Below, piece by piece: positions 10,141-21,146 of a stretch of DNA of 64,000 bases. Source of the stretch: Anthostomella pinea. Taxonomy: Eukaryota > Ascomycota > Sordariomycetes > Xylariales > Xylariaceae. The translations under genes were made by a program, and so were the position numbers. Under the pieces are notes generated by a model. The model was not told the DNA's origin. It did not search any database and saw nothing but the letters and a program-made list of their open reading frames with translations. Every line of letters starts with the position of its first letter. Position 1 is the first letter of the stretch. Location of the stretch: the NCBI GenBank assembly GCA_963556695.1, contig CAUWAG010000003.1:3038001-3102000 (forward strand). The letters run 5' to 3'.

Positions 10141-12925
10141 CTTGTTGGCGGCCAGGACCCGTGTTGGCCCGGAAAGAGGCTCCGGACGTGGTCGTGTTCT
10201 TCCGGTCCTGGACTCGGAGGTGTTGTGTTGGTGCCAGGAGTCGACCAAAACCTGAGGTATCCCGTATCCTGATCTGACTGTTCTGTCTGTCGTGTCGGAA
10301 CATGAAGAAAGGCTGACGCCGCTGGTAGATAAGCGACGTAACGGTGAGGCAACCGAGAGCCGAGAAGGGAAGCCAAGCTGAGGTGAGACATGTCGGTGTT
10401 TAGTCAGCGTTCTGTTGCGACGGTCCGACACGCCGGCCAACCAGCTGCAGATATTTAGTGCTGTCAGCTGGCAACAGAAGGCCCTTCTTTCCCTCAGTTC
10501 CTAAATTACCTCCAGGACTCATCCACCCAACTTTCGGAGGTCATCATCTGATTCTACCTGCCGACGGTCAACCTGAGATTCCCAGCGCGACGTGGGGACA
10601 GATCGTACTGTTTGCATACTGCGCGAAGACTCGGTCGCTTGTCACCAACAGGACTGAGGACCCAGTCTGAAGCGTTGTGATGATTGTGCCTGCCGCCATG
10701 CATTCAATCCGGCCCCCAAGAAGCATCCTATAGTCCGCGTACCAACTGAAGTTCCGATGCCCAGCAGATTGGCTGACCGTCTGCCAATCGTCAACGTGGC
10801 ACATCAACGTCACCTTCGTCGTTGACGACTGCGCCCCTACCAGGCATGCTCGCCGAACCTGTTCGAACTTTGGTAGAGCCGACGCAGAGATATCTGGGGT
10901 CGGTTCAGTCGCCCAATGGATGGCTTCATACCTATCTTGGCAACACCAACTGCATACGACTATATGTTGAAGAATTCGAATATCTTCCGTGTCGTGGTGC
11001 CGCCGGCAGCCCTGGAGAGATGCTAACAGGTGGTGTTATGCTGCTGATTACTGGGCCCTCGGTCTGTCGCCATATTCGGTCGTCATCACTACGACCCACC
11101 CCAACGTTCTATCTGGCAGCTGTCTAGGAGATTCGGATCGGTTAGATCGTCGAGGACAGCGATGCATCGATGCCTGAGCTTGATCACACCCGATGCAACA
11201 TATGGATTCACAGAGTCACAGTGATGGACCTGACCCCTGCACAGCTTTACTCACAGCTTGGAGATGATCTCGTACTTCGCTTTCCCAACCAGCTACTGTT
11301 CGCCCTCACCCTTTCCCATTCCTCTCCAGCGTATGTCAAGGTTGATTAAGCTGGGGTTATCCCTCATTCGAGACTGTGTGGGATACGCCAGAGTCAAGAT
11401 ACCGGGTCTTTCAAGTCGGGTCCTTTAAGTCGGGTCCTTTTTAGCCGGGTCTTTGAAGCCTATGTCTACCTATTTGCGTCTGTCTCCCACACCAACAACA
11501 CCCGCATGACAGCCTGATCAAGTGACTCGCGGCTGTTCCGTTCCGCTGGACGAGGCAGACTGTTCGTCACATATCACCGTTGATGAGCCCCGAGATCAAA
11601 AGCATCGTTATTTCCGACAGCCCGGGTTCGAGCGCGCCTAATGGCATTTTACCACGAACTGAATCCCCATACAGGTAGGTGGTATCGAGCTATCACATTC
11701 GTTCGTGGGCCGCATAGCGATAGACGCGCATCGTGATAGCGTCTTATTCCTCAGCTGCAAGCGCAGCACAAGTCACACAGGCTCCTGCGAGACCTAGGCC
11801 AGAATGGTCGATCTACTCTAAGCGCCGTGGCCTTTTTCCGCGCGAGTGCTGATGCTCGCTCTTGCATTAGTCCAAAGTGCGGAATTGGGGGTGAGCTACA
11901 TTCGGCACCGATTTACGGCCTGCAGCCCTGACATCTTGTCTCCTCCAATACCATTTGACTGCTGAGCACCACCACTTTCCAGGAGTTATACCATGACGGA
12001 CACCACCCATGTCATGCATAGCCAACCGATATCTAGCCGCGGCCCCAGTATAAGCATTGCCCACAGGCGGCTATCGCTGAGTTGGCTGTTGTCACATCTT
12101 GCATGATCCAAGAGAGAAAGCGATCGCCCATGTCCCCGCGGCTGGCCACAGACTGCCGCATCAAAAACGAGAACACTACTGTACGCCTGCCGAGACACTA
12201 ATGAGTTCGTGTGCCGTGTGGGCCCGTCTGTGACTTTGATGCTGCGAACCACCTCTACCACCCCGGTGATCAGTCAGCTAATGTGCCCGTCCACTCTGCA
12301 GCGTGCCGTCTGTTGCGAGACCCACATTGGTTGGAGTGGTTCCTCAAGAAGCTTAGGCTCGACCCGGGAATCTGGTCGCGAGGTGATGATGATGTGATGG
12401 CAGTGTACATATACGACAAAGTGCAGCCTGTTCCAGGGACCCCACGGAGAGTGTTGCTGCCGCGACCTACACGCTGGGCTGACACACAAACGACATCCCA
12501 ACCCTGAGAAGTGACTGCTCAGAACTTGCACGTTTCGATGCTATGCTGTGCAGTCGGAGGTCGGGCTTGCATCTGGTTTCTGCAGTGTCTCAGCCAAGGT
12601 GACCGTAAACTATCTTCTCTTTGTTCCCTCAAGCCTCGTGTCCCAACCAAGTACCATGTTCGCCCAGATTGCCATATGGCCATGGCGGACTGCATGATGC
12701 TTAACAGGGTCCTCGCTGCTTCCAGAAACCCTGCTTTGACTGTCTTGTTCAGTATAAATTAAAGCTGAAGAACCCCTTTTCAGCCTTGGGGGACGCATAC
12801 TGCAGCATTATACCGTGCTGCTAGCAACATTGTTAGCTTGCCATTTCTTCGAGAGATTTTTATCTCGTGCACTTCCTGACTCATAGTATCCAGTGTTTTC
12901 GTATAGGGCAACCACAGTCGCCAGT
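10141..12925. other. Long intergenic region without confident gene
   Basis: 2.8 kb of balanced composition. The only coding-like stretch is about 12211-12504 (+), containing HSAACRLLRDPHWLEWFLKK, with no start, domain or partner exon that I can support. It may be a gene relic. Confidence 0.45.
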
Positions 12926-13663
12926 ATGGCCGTCGGACACGACCTGGAACGGTACCTTCTTCGAAACGGAGATGTTTCACATCCCCCGTTCCCAGGTATC
13001 GGCGGCGATTGGGAAAACAATCCAGCTCGGCCACGCCAACCACGTCTGCGGGTACTAGCATACCGTGATCTCCGCAGCAACGGCCACGGCTCTGACCCGG
13101 AGCAATCGCCGAGTCCTCTGTCCCAGAGCTCACGCCAGGGATACCAACAATCCTATCCCCGGCCCGACGGTGGTTGGCGGCTCGACAACCTCCCCAGACA
13201 TCTGACAGAGCGGACCTCCCAGCACGTTCCGTACTACCCGCTGATGCAGCTGCGTCTGGCGAACAAAATGCTGAGGGCACTCGTCCACCCGCACGCCTCG
13301 CCCGAAGACGAGGGGATAGCCTACGTCCTGCGCGCCGAGCGCGACTTCACACAGCACATCAACCAATCTCCCTTCAACATGGGCTGCTACATATGCTACC
13401 GCGTCCTGCCGGCCAGGTGCTTCGACAAGCAACAGGCCTTGCACGCTCTACGAGACGAGCCGCTTGGCAAGCAGACCATCGTCAAGCTGCGCCGGTTCTG
13501 CATCCAGTGCGGTCTCCGTACGGGGCTCCATGGTACGGGCGACCGGTTACGTCGGTGGGAGGGCGGCAATAGCTGGATTTGCAACTGCGAGCGCTTGTGG
13601 AGCGATATGGTGGCGAATTGTGTGGTTTGCCGGTTAAATTGCCCTTTTAGAGACGAGAGATAG
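12926..13663 (+). CDS. Hypothetical cysteine-rich protein
   Basis: Open frame of about 245 residues if started at 12926 (MAVGHDLERY); the frame is open to 12893, which would add 11 residues. The N-terminal half is polar and probably disordered. The C-terminal half carries spaced cysteines: CYICYRVLP, then RRFCIQCGLRTGL, then WICNCERLW and CVVCRLNC. This C-x2-C ... C-x2-C-G layout is seen in the C-terminal part of many small ascomycete F-box-type hypothetical proteins and looks like a metal site. I see no signal peptide. The function is unknown. Confidence 0.55.
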   Translation: MAVGHDLERYLLRNGDVSHPPFPGIGGDWENNPARPRQPRLRVLAYRDLRSNGHGSDPEQSPSPLSQSSRQGYQQSYPRPDGGWRLDNLPRHLTERTSQHVPYYPLMQLRLANKMLRALVHPHASPEDEGIAYVLRAERDFTQHINQSPFNMGCYICYRVLPARCFDKQQALHALRDEPLGKQTIVKLRRFCIQCGLRTGLHGTGDRLRRWEGGNSWICNCERLWSDMVANCVVCRLNCPFRDER

Positions 13664-14608
13664 GGATGATGTTTCCGAGGAGCTGAGGCAATGGGCATTG
13701 GGCTGGATGGTCATGGTGATCACTTTGAGCCATTACACTGGTAGACACACGTACGAGGGCCTGAACCTTAGGCGTCAAGGCGGTATCACGCATGACGGAT
13801 CGGTGGAGATGTATTATATTAAAGGAGCGTCTCAACTCATTTCCTGCCGTTTCGATGGGGCATAGACATCATGTATATCAGAAAGCAGCCGTGTCGGTCT
13901 CAATACGCAATTTTGTCTTGAAATTTCAGTCAACACCGCACAGACACTGTCGCCCACACGTCCCTCCCAGCACGGGGGCTCTGCTTTTTGTTGTCTTTTG
14001 GGGTATTTGGGTTTGGCTCCTCCCTTCGGTCGAAGAGCTTAAAAAAAAAATTCCTCTCACGTCCCTCTCCTCTGCACCTATATAATACTATTTGGTCAGG
14101 ACTCACCATGCAGACAATCCCACGAACCACCCCACAAGCCAACAGCAGCTCCAAACCAAGAATGGGAAAAAGGTATGGGGGCAAAGACCATCAACACCAA
14201 ATTAAGGCCGGCTGCTAACCATCAGTTTGCAAGCTAGTCGCAGAAATATGCATCTCGCACGACCATGTGCGACGGGACATTACCATGGATACACTCCTCC
14301 ATATAGTGGAAAATGCAAAGGAAGGTGTCGTGTCTGTTCCGTTTCGGGACGGTTTGCGTTCCAGGCCGAGAGGGTGAGAACGCTGATCGTCATCATGGCA
14401 AATTCAAGGAGGGGAGAGAGACTAGGCCAAGTTGGCCTCATCTAGTATTCCTGCTCCGTTTCCCCCAACGCGGAGAATAAGCCATACTGTCCAGGCTACC
14501 CCCCTGAGTCTGGGCTCTCCGTTCACATCAGCCATGCGTCCTTCAAGGCCCCTCTTCATCTGCCTTCATACCCTGATTCCCAGCAAGGTCACCGGCCAAA
14601 TCGCTTCG
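13664..14608. other. Intergenic, no gene seen
   Basis: No supported coding region. Confidence 0.5.
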
Positions 14609-14910
14609 CTAGAAGACCTCAATGAGCCGATTGCGCGATCCAGCGTCGCGAAGGGCTTGACCATTCGTTCTGTCCGAGTTAGCGGCACTGGGCCTCTGCA
14701 AGATAGCGCGCGCCCTCTCTGCGAAGTCTCGATCTTCTTCCATGAACAATCCCATCAATCCCTTTACTTCGTCACCGAGATAGCGAGGCCTAGGTCCGCG
14801 TTTCTTGGCTGACTGGTCGTATGTACAGATGATGTTTACTCGGGCGCAGGGTGCATATTGCGGCTTCGCACCGCCACAGCTCAGCGTTTTTGAACGGCAA
14901 CGGTTCGATG
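14609..14910 (-). pseudogene. Zn(II)2Cys6 transcription factor DNA-binding domain, degenerate
   Basis: Minus-strand reading gives NRCRSKTLSCGGAKP..., then APCARVNIICTYDQSAKKRG and PRPRYLGDEVKGLMGLF. Against the family pattern C-x2-C-x6-C-x(5-12)-C-x2-C-x6-C, cysteines 2, 3, 5 and 6 are present with correct spacing, while cysteine 1 is Ser and cysteine 4 is Tyr. The linker after the cluster (YDQSAKKRGPRPRYL) is typical of fungal regulators with this domain. Translation ends at a TAG (14611-14609). With two zinc ligands gone and no regulatory domain, it cannot function as a normal activator. It may be the fossil of a pathway regulator. Confidence 0.65.
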
Positions 14911-15959
14911 TCGATGGACGGAGGCGGTGCCTCTGCGATCCTCACCACCACGACCACCACGACCACCACTATCGCCTGAGTTCTGGGACGTCATTTCGAC
15001 CGTACCCGCTCGAAATCACTGCTCGATGATATGGTATTGCGTGCTTGTCAGTTATCTAGTAGTAAACGTAGAATATCGGAAGTGTGCGCAATTTTTGGGT
15101 GTTGTTGTTGGAGAGAAGAGAAGAGGAATTGAGATTTGTGGCGCCGAGAAAATTTCGCAGAGGCCCTTGCGTCGTTGCCTGGATGGCCTCTTCTTAGTTT
15201 CCTGCTGGGCATCTCTGCGAGATTGTCTGGGACAGGCTGCTGCGCCGAGTTAAAAAACTGGATTGAAAAAGGGATGGAATTGCAATAAAAGTGACACCCT
15301 CGAGCTTTAAGCTTGCGAGGCGTGCAAAGCTGCCGGGTCTGAAGAGAATTGTGCTGCAGATGCCGTGTATGCTGCCTAACTGGGTATCAAGGCCGACGGA
15401 GCTTTACCATGGCTCGAGATCGAACACCTGCTCAGGTCCGTATGCAGAGTCTGTCATGTCTCTGCGGCATTTATATTCGCAGAGTTGGTATCTTGACAGG
15501 ATATAAGGGCTGAAGATGCGTTGAAGGACGTAAACCAAGGGGGCGCCGCCGGGTTCTGCCACTGAACGATTGAATCCAATACTTCCACACACAGAAAATA
15601 CCCTCATCGCTAGAACGTACCAGCATCCTCTCGGCAGCGTGACAAAGATATATAGGTGGATAAAAAAGAGGAAAATGCTTTAGCGCTGCTTCGAGAACCG
15701 TACACAGTGGTTTCCAGCGCAGCGCACCATTCAACGCCCCTGGTTGATCTGGGACCTGTCACGTGAAAAATTAGTTCTGGGAGCAATCGTTTCGATCAGT
15801 CACGACTCTGAGTCAGTCTGCCCATACAAACAATGCTCAATGCCTTAACATTTAGGAAATTCCCAGCCAAATTCAGCTTGCTCACCTGGCACGTGTTAAA
15901 TGAAGGTGTCGGTACATAAACCTAGCGCGTTTACTAGATTAGTCTGGATTTGGTTTGGC
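14911..15959. other. Intergenic; short CCACCACGA repeats near 14941-14970
   Basis: A short (CCACGACCA)n-like microsatellite borders the Zn2Cys6 remnant. The rest shows no supported gene. Confidence 0.45.
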
Positions 15960-16533
15960 TTGCGACTTGGCTTGGACCGACTTAATTAAATATTAGTAGT
16001 TTATAAGATTATAGTTCAAGCTAACTTCTTATAAATTTAACCAGGGTTAAATAAGCTTAAAACATCTTTGAATACTTCTATAAAGACTCGTTTTTTTAAA
16101 TATTAAAGCCTAATTGCTTCTATTTTAATATTATAAATCTTTATTTTAGCTTTATTTAATAGTATTTTAAGTTTCACTAGCCTGCTAGCTTGCTTTTAAT
16201 AAATTTTTACTCTAACTGCTTCATTTATTTCAAAACCCGCTTCAATTTCCCTCCACCTGCTTTATTTCTTTCTTATTTCTCTTTCTTATTTTGAATATAT
16301 CATTATCAAGCTTTTTTAGACTTAAAAAGCCGGCGGCGCGTGTTATTATTACCGAGCTTGAACGCAGTATGATATAATGATATCTCGCAACTTCAGCGCG
16401 TTTTATTTAAAAAAAAGTAACTTAATAATACCTTTTTCAAGTCTAAATAAGCGACTTTAAATATATGTTTGATACGTGATTAAAAACTGAAACTTTTTTC
16501 CTTACTTTACTTTTTAATTAATATATTCATCTT
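15960..16533. other. AT-rich, RIP-like block
   Basis: Long stretch dominated by A/T with many TA dinucleotides and stops in all frames; composition changes abruptly from its neighbours. It probably derives from an older repeat destroyed by RIP. Confidence 0.6.
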
Positions 16534-16890
16534 TGTCGGACAGGCTTGACCGATCAAGCACGATACTTGTTGAATGGGAGCCAGAGATAGACACCGGAAG
16601 ATCTCCACTGGCGCAGAGACGCACAGTGCACCTGACCCACCAAGAAGACAGATAATCAATCTCTGCACGCAGAGCAGAACAAACAATAAAATCAATCAAC
16701 ATCCGTGTATTCAACAATACTCGAGTATGGGTCAAAGTCATGATGTTGCTGATGAGTTGGATTGGGTGGTCTAGCTGCACCCGAAGGTCTGGCTAAGTGA
16801 CCTTGCAACCCGGTATCTAATCTCTTATCTAATTATACATGTGTGTTCTGGTATAGATGGTTTGCAGGCTGGAATCGCATAGATGCAACA
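16534..16890 (-). mobile_element. Solo LTR related to the copia element at 53.8-59.8 kb
   Basis: In reverse complement it begins TGTTGCATCTATGCGATTCC and ends with CAAGCCTGTCCGACA, matching both ends and the ACTCGAGTAT core of the copia LTR (TGTTGGATCC...CTGTTCCAACA). About 140 bp extra lies inside the 3' part relative to the copia LTR. Flanks ATCTT (left) and ATCTA (right) are a possible decayed 5-bp target duplication. Confidence 0.7.
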
Positions 16891-16927
16891 ATCTAGCTAT
16901 AAGTAAAATAAATAATATCATAAAAAA

Positions 16928-17141
16928 TGTGACGGCCTGCACAGACCTTCCCACATGACAAGCGGATACTTCCCAATAGGGGAAGGATCTGACCAGAGGA
17001 TCCCCTTAAAGGGGCAACCTCCCACTGTACCTATCTCTCTCTCTCTCTTCCTTTCCTCTCTAGTCTTGATATTCTCGTTAATAGAGTAATAGCTGCTTGC
17101 TGCCGGCCATGTCCCAGCTCCTCAGTACGCTCGCCGTGACA
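16928..17141 (+). mobile_element. Possible second LTR remnant (TGTGAC...GTGACA)
   Basis: A GC-balanced segment with TG...CA ends (TGTGACGGCCTGC ... CGCCGTGACA) resembling in its termini the solo LTR at 60544-60798. No target duplication is visible. It includes a CT microsatellite around 17035-17060. Confidence 0.4.
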
Positions 17142-17223
17142 ACATCTCGCACTTTTACACACGCTTGTTAAAGACGTTATTAAATTAAAAATAAAGGGAA
17201 ATATAACAAAATTAACTTTACTA

Positions 17224-17274
17224 ACGTAGGTCACAAGCGAGCGGCAATTACAAGCGAGCGGCAACTTTTCACCA
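17224..17274 (+). repeat. Left terminal inverted repeat of Fot1-type element
   Basis: Begins ACGTAGGTCACAAGCGAG; the inner motif is repeated once. Its partner is at 19033-19083. Confidence 0.93.
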
Positions 17275-17321
17275 GCCACCCAACCTTTCAATCAAGGCTC
17301 CTAATTGATCAACCAACAATA

Positions 17322-18977
17322 ATGGCATTGCGTTATAGCGAATCAGACTTACAGCTTGCTGTCCAAGCTAAGCGACGCGACCCTCATATTACCATTGGCA
17401 AGCTTTCTAAGACTTTCCATGTCCCATACAATACCTTGAAGGCTAGAATCGCCGGCCGACCATCACGACGCGATAGCATGCCTAATTCTTTGAAACTTAC
17501 GGTTTCTGAAAAGAATGCCATTTGTTCCTTCATAATCGACCTGGATGCGCGAGCATTTCCGCCCCGGTACACTTATGTTGAAGATATGGCAAATCAATTG
17601 TTGGCGGCGCGCGGGGCTGGACGCGTTGGAAAGAACTGGACGGCGAACTTCATTAAACGTACACCAGGCCTCCGGACGCGTTTTCATCGGAGGATGGACT
17701 ACAAGAGGATCTTGAACGAGGATCCGGACGCGTATCGCGCGTGGTTTCGCCAAGTTGCGGCGGCAATCGCGAAACATGGTATCCAAGACGCGGATATTTA
17801 CAACTTCGACGAGACTGGGTTTATGATGGGCATTATTGGGTCCGGCATGGTCATTACAAGCGCCGAAAGACGTGGTAGGCCTAGACAAGCCTAGCAAGGC
17901 AACAGGGAATGGTCTACAGCAATTTCTGCTGTTAATGCTGATGGTTGGGTGGTCCCGCCGTTCATCATTCTACAGGGCAAAACCCACCTCGCGTCATGGT
18001 ATCGCGACACGACATTACCACGCGATTGGAAGGTGGCCGTGTCCGATAATGGGTGGACTACGAACGAGATTGGGTTGGAATGGATTCGGCATTTCGACAA
18101 GTATACCAGACCGCGTATGACTGCCGGTAAACGCCTCCTCATCCTAGATGGTCACGAAAGCCACCATTCCCAGATCTTTGAGAGATATTGCCAGAACAAC
18201 AGCATTATTACCCTTTGTATGCCTGCCCACTCGTCACACAGGCTCCAGCCTTTAGATGTCAGTTGTTTTAGCCCGCTCAAACGAGCGTACGGTCGCATGA
18301 TTGAGGATCTCATGCGGCGTCATATAACCCATATTTCGAAAGAGGACTTCCTTGCAGCGTTTTGTGAAGCACACAACGCTGCTATGACGCCAGGGAATAT
18401 TCGAGCAGGTTTCAGTGCCACTGGGCTTGTTCCTTTTGACCCAGAAAGTGTCATTTCGAAACTGGATGCTGTCGCTGTCGTACGAACACCGTTGCCAGAC
18501 CCCAATCTGCCACCCACTACTTGGACTTCAAAGACGCCTACCACCATCAACGAAGCGGTCAACCAATCGGTTCATATCCGAAATCGAGTCAGAAACCACC
18601 AGGGAAGCTCACTTACATCAATAATTGATGCGTTGAGCTCGTTTTCAAAGGCTACATACGGTCTTATGCACAAGGTCGCTTTGGTTGATTCCCGGGTCCG
18701 CGAGCTAGAGGAGGCCAATCACCTACTAAGTAAACGCCGGAGGACAAAAAACAAACGTCTAGTGAAAGGAGGAATACTTTCCGTTGAAGATGCAGTAGGT
18801 CTCCAGGCTGTAAAGGATGGTGGTGAGCTGGCAAGACAGGAAATGGGTGAAGGTAGTCGTCATCCAAGGAGGGCGGCAGCGCGTGAGCGACGTTGTGGCG
18901 TTTGCGGCAACACTGGCCATAATGCGCGAACTTGTACAATAGAGATAGAAACGTCTGAAGAAGAAGAATCCGATTGA
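17322..18977 (+). pseudogene. Fot1/pogo DDE transposase with one in-frame stop
   Basis: The frame runs from ATG 17322 to TGA 18977, about 551 codons, broken once by TAG at 17892-17894. The order is: N-terminal psq-type helix-turn-helix (LAVQAKRRDPHITIGKLSK), CENP-B-like second helix-turn-helix (YTYVEDMANQLLAARGAG ... WTANFIKRTPGLRTRFHRR), DDE catalytic core with NFDETGF, LILDGHESH and LQPLDVS (DD35D), and a C-terminal CCHC knuckle (CGVCGNTGHNARTC). The stop replaces a Gln position expected between RRGRP and GNREW; CAG to TAG is a RIP-type change, and the same stop occurs in copy 1. Unless read through, the product would be a 190-residue DNA-binding fragment retaining only the first Asp. Confidence 0.9.
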
Positions 18978-19032
18978 TTAGATTGAATTAAATGCGTTGT
19001 GGTCGAGTTATTTGACATGTTGGTTAGAAGAT

Positions 19033-19083
19033 TGGTGAAAAGTTGCCGTTCGCTTGTAATTGCCGCTCGCTTGTGACCTACGT
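19033..19083 (-). repeat. Right terminal inverted repeat of Fot1-type element
   Basis: Inverted partner of 17224-17274 with one mismatch, followed by the TA duplication. Confidence 0.93.
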
Positions 19084-20654
19084 TATATAAATATTGAACT
19101 ACGGGTTTGTTTTATTAATAAAGGGTTTTTCTTTAATTAATAGCACTGCTGAAAAACTAGGTATATATTTATATAAATTTATCCTTTTATAACAGTTCTA
19201 TGGAAAAGATCGGTTCAGTGGTTCAGGTCATCATGTTGCTTACATTCTGGGTACGGATCTACCCTTGGGTCTTGGGACCTGTTCAGGTACTAAATACACA
19301 TACCAACTTCAAAGCAAAGCCCAGCCTTTGATCCGGAGGGTAAAGATCCCTTGTCCCAGATACACTAAAGCTCAAAGCCCGCTTCTAGGCTGTTCCTTCC
19401 TTTCAGTGCTGCTGTCAGCCTTGTCAGCCTTGTCACCCCTAGAAGCGTGCTACAGCACACCTGTGAGCCACCCGACTGCTTACAAGTTCCATAAAAATAA
19501 GTATAGAAAAACTAACTAAGCTATGTTTTAAAAAATAGAATATTTTAAAAAATAATTTAAAGGACGTTCAAATACGAAGATTATATTAAAAGATGTAAGA
19601 ATAAGTATAAAATAGCTACTTTTGCATTATTTTTTTGAAATTTCTATAATTATTCAAGTTAAGATATGTTTTACATTTTGACTTCATTACGCCTTTAAAA
19701 CTTTATATATTTATCTTTATCTCCCGTATTTTGTCTCTCTCGCGTAAAGATTTGAATGTGGTTATAATGAGGATGGTTCTTTTATAAGAGTGGGGTGTTC
19801 GGTATTTGTGCTGACCCACTGTACATATGGTGGTATTTGTGCATTCAGTGCTGATTGTGTTGCTCTGAAGGTCTGTGATGTGGGTTTGGTGCCCTAAATG
19901 CCCTCATGGCCCCTGTTACAGTGCACTGCCACCTCCCTGGCGCCACTGTGGCTTGCGTGCCATTTAACACCAGCAAGGCAAATCGTGGTCAACACTTATC
20001 GACGTGGAGACATTTTAGTCATTGACTCACGAGTCACTCGTGTCTTTATTGTCTTAATAACCAGTGCTCAAATATGATTGTGCTGTTGTAAAGTCTTTTG
20101 TACAGGCTTGAGGCTCGGCAGAGGCGAGAGTCAAAACGGGGCAATAGAAGGGAGGGGCTAGGGGCAAACATCCGACCGCAAGACCAATAATTATTCATAT
20201 ATCGCGAACTGTACCACTTTGAGAGCCTCAAGTGGACTGGCATAGGCAGTGTATTAGTATCGATCTCTGGCTGACCGGCGAAAGTCCATGCATGTCAAGT
20301 CAGAGGCAAGAAGACAACGAGTATGAAAGGACGGGACACATACGAGTCTTAAATCGTGAAAGCACATGCAAGCAAGGAAGCGAAAAGGAAGTTTTGTGTA
20401 AAAAGGTTTGTGTGGTCAACGATCTGTCTGGCATTCGCACTGCTGTAGAATGCAGTACTGATTACGTATCGTCCTCCTCTTGCCCACTTCCCGTCTTGCC
20501 TCAGTTATCCATCTCCCATGTCGCGCCCAAGAACCTGAGACCGGCTCAGACCGTCAAGAGACCGGGTGGTGAAGCACGAGACCGCATGGTGAAGCGATCA
20601 ATGATTGACCGCGTCGGCGTTGTACTCCGACGCGCAGAAGATCATGGAGTCTCC
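19084..20654. other. AT-rich flank and intergenic DNA
   Basis: 19084-19240 and 19490-19740 are AT-rich. The remainder is balanced. I see no supported gene. Confidence 0.5.
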
Positions 20655-21146
20655 TTAACTCCTTCCGGCATTTCTGTTCATGTCGCAGGTGTAACCCATC
20701 TCGGTCGCCAGCTGGCAGTGGCCCTTCACGTTACCGTCGGTGTCGACCATAGCCCAGTCTCGGTCAGAGTAGGCAGCTGGAAGGGACGATAATTAGCACA
20801 TGTATCGGTAGACTAGTAAACCGCAAGCCGCGGATGCTGAGAAATCTGAGTACTCACTGAAGTGTCCCATCTTGTTATTCCACTCGATCAAGGTTGGCTG
20901 TTGATAGTCGCAGCCGTCGCAGCGGGCTCCCGACTTGTGGCCGCTGACGTCGTCCTTGGAAACCGAGATGAGCATGTAGTTGTTGACAAAGTCGCAGTCC
21001 GGGGGCGAGTCGAAAAACGAGTAGCCGTCCACATTGCCGCCGGTGGAGTAGGTCATGGTTGAGTGGTAGATCCAGAAGTCAGCAAGGACGAGAGGGGACA
21101 TGATGGCCGTGGCCAAGATGGCCCTGAGGGGAGCGGAAGAGAGCAT
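20655..21146 (-). CDS. Small secreted protein, effector-like
   Basis: Two exons (21146-20858 and 20776-20655; intron GTGAGT...CCAG with a GCTAAT branch) encode 136 residues. I start at MLSSAPLRAILATAIMSPLV, which gives a signal peptide ending near LVLA; an ATG 57 bp upstream (21203) would add a polar tail before it. The mature protein is about 114 residues with five cysteines (PPDC, ARCDGCD, GHC, YTC) and many aromatic residues. I recognise no domain. Size, secretion signal and position near transposons fit a fungal effector candidate, which is inference. Confidence 0.65.

Larger units (their letters stand above)
17224..19083 (+). mobile_element. Fot1/pogo-type DNA transposon, full length (copy 2)
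   Basis: 1860-bp element flanked by TA on both sides (17222-17223 and 19084-19085). The 51-bp terminal inverted repeats (17224-17274 and 19033-19083) match at 50 of 51 positions. Each repeat holds two tandem copies of ACAAGCGAGCGGCAA, probably the binding sites of the N-terminal helix-turn-helix domain. Length, TA target and protein all fit Fot1-type pogo elements of ascomycetes. Confidence 0.95.

Noticed and set aside
10141..10440. N-terminal extension of the MFS transporter
   Set aside because: The frame is open, but composition is Arg/Ser-rich without conservation cues, and the ATG at 10140 gives a normal MFS N-terminus.
12211..12507. Coding-like frame with HSAACRLLRDPHWLEWF
   Set aside because: No ATG at a sensible place, no domain, no splice partner. 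Mentioned only as a possible relic in the intergenic entry.
14432..14812. Plus-strand 126-residue frame
   Set aside because: It lacks an ATG and overlaps the better supported Zn2Cys6 remnant on the opposite strand.
17892..17894. Reading the shared TAG of the Fot1 copies as part of an intron
   Set aside because: The surrounding GTAGG...TAG would be only about 20 nt, too short for a fungal intron. A Gln-to-stop change fits better.
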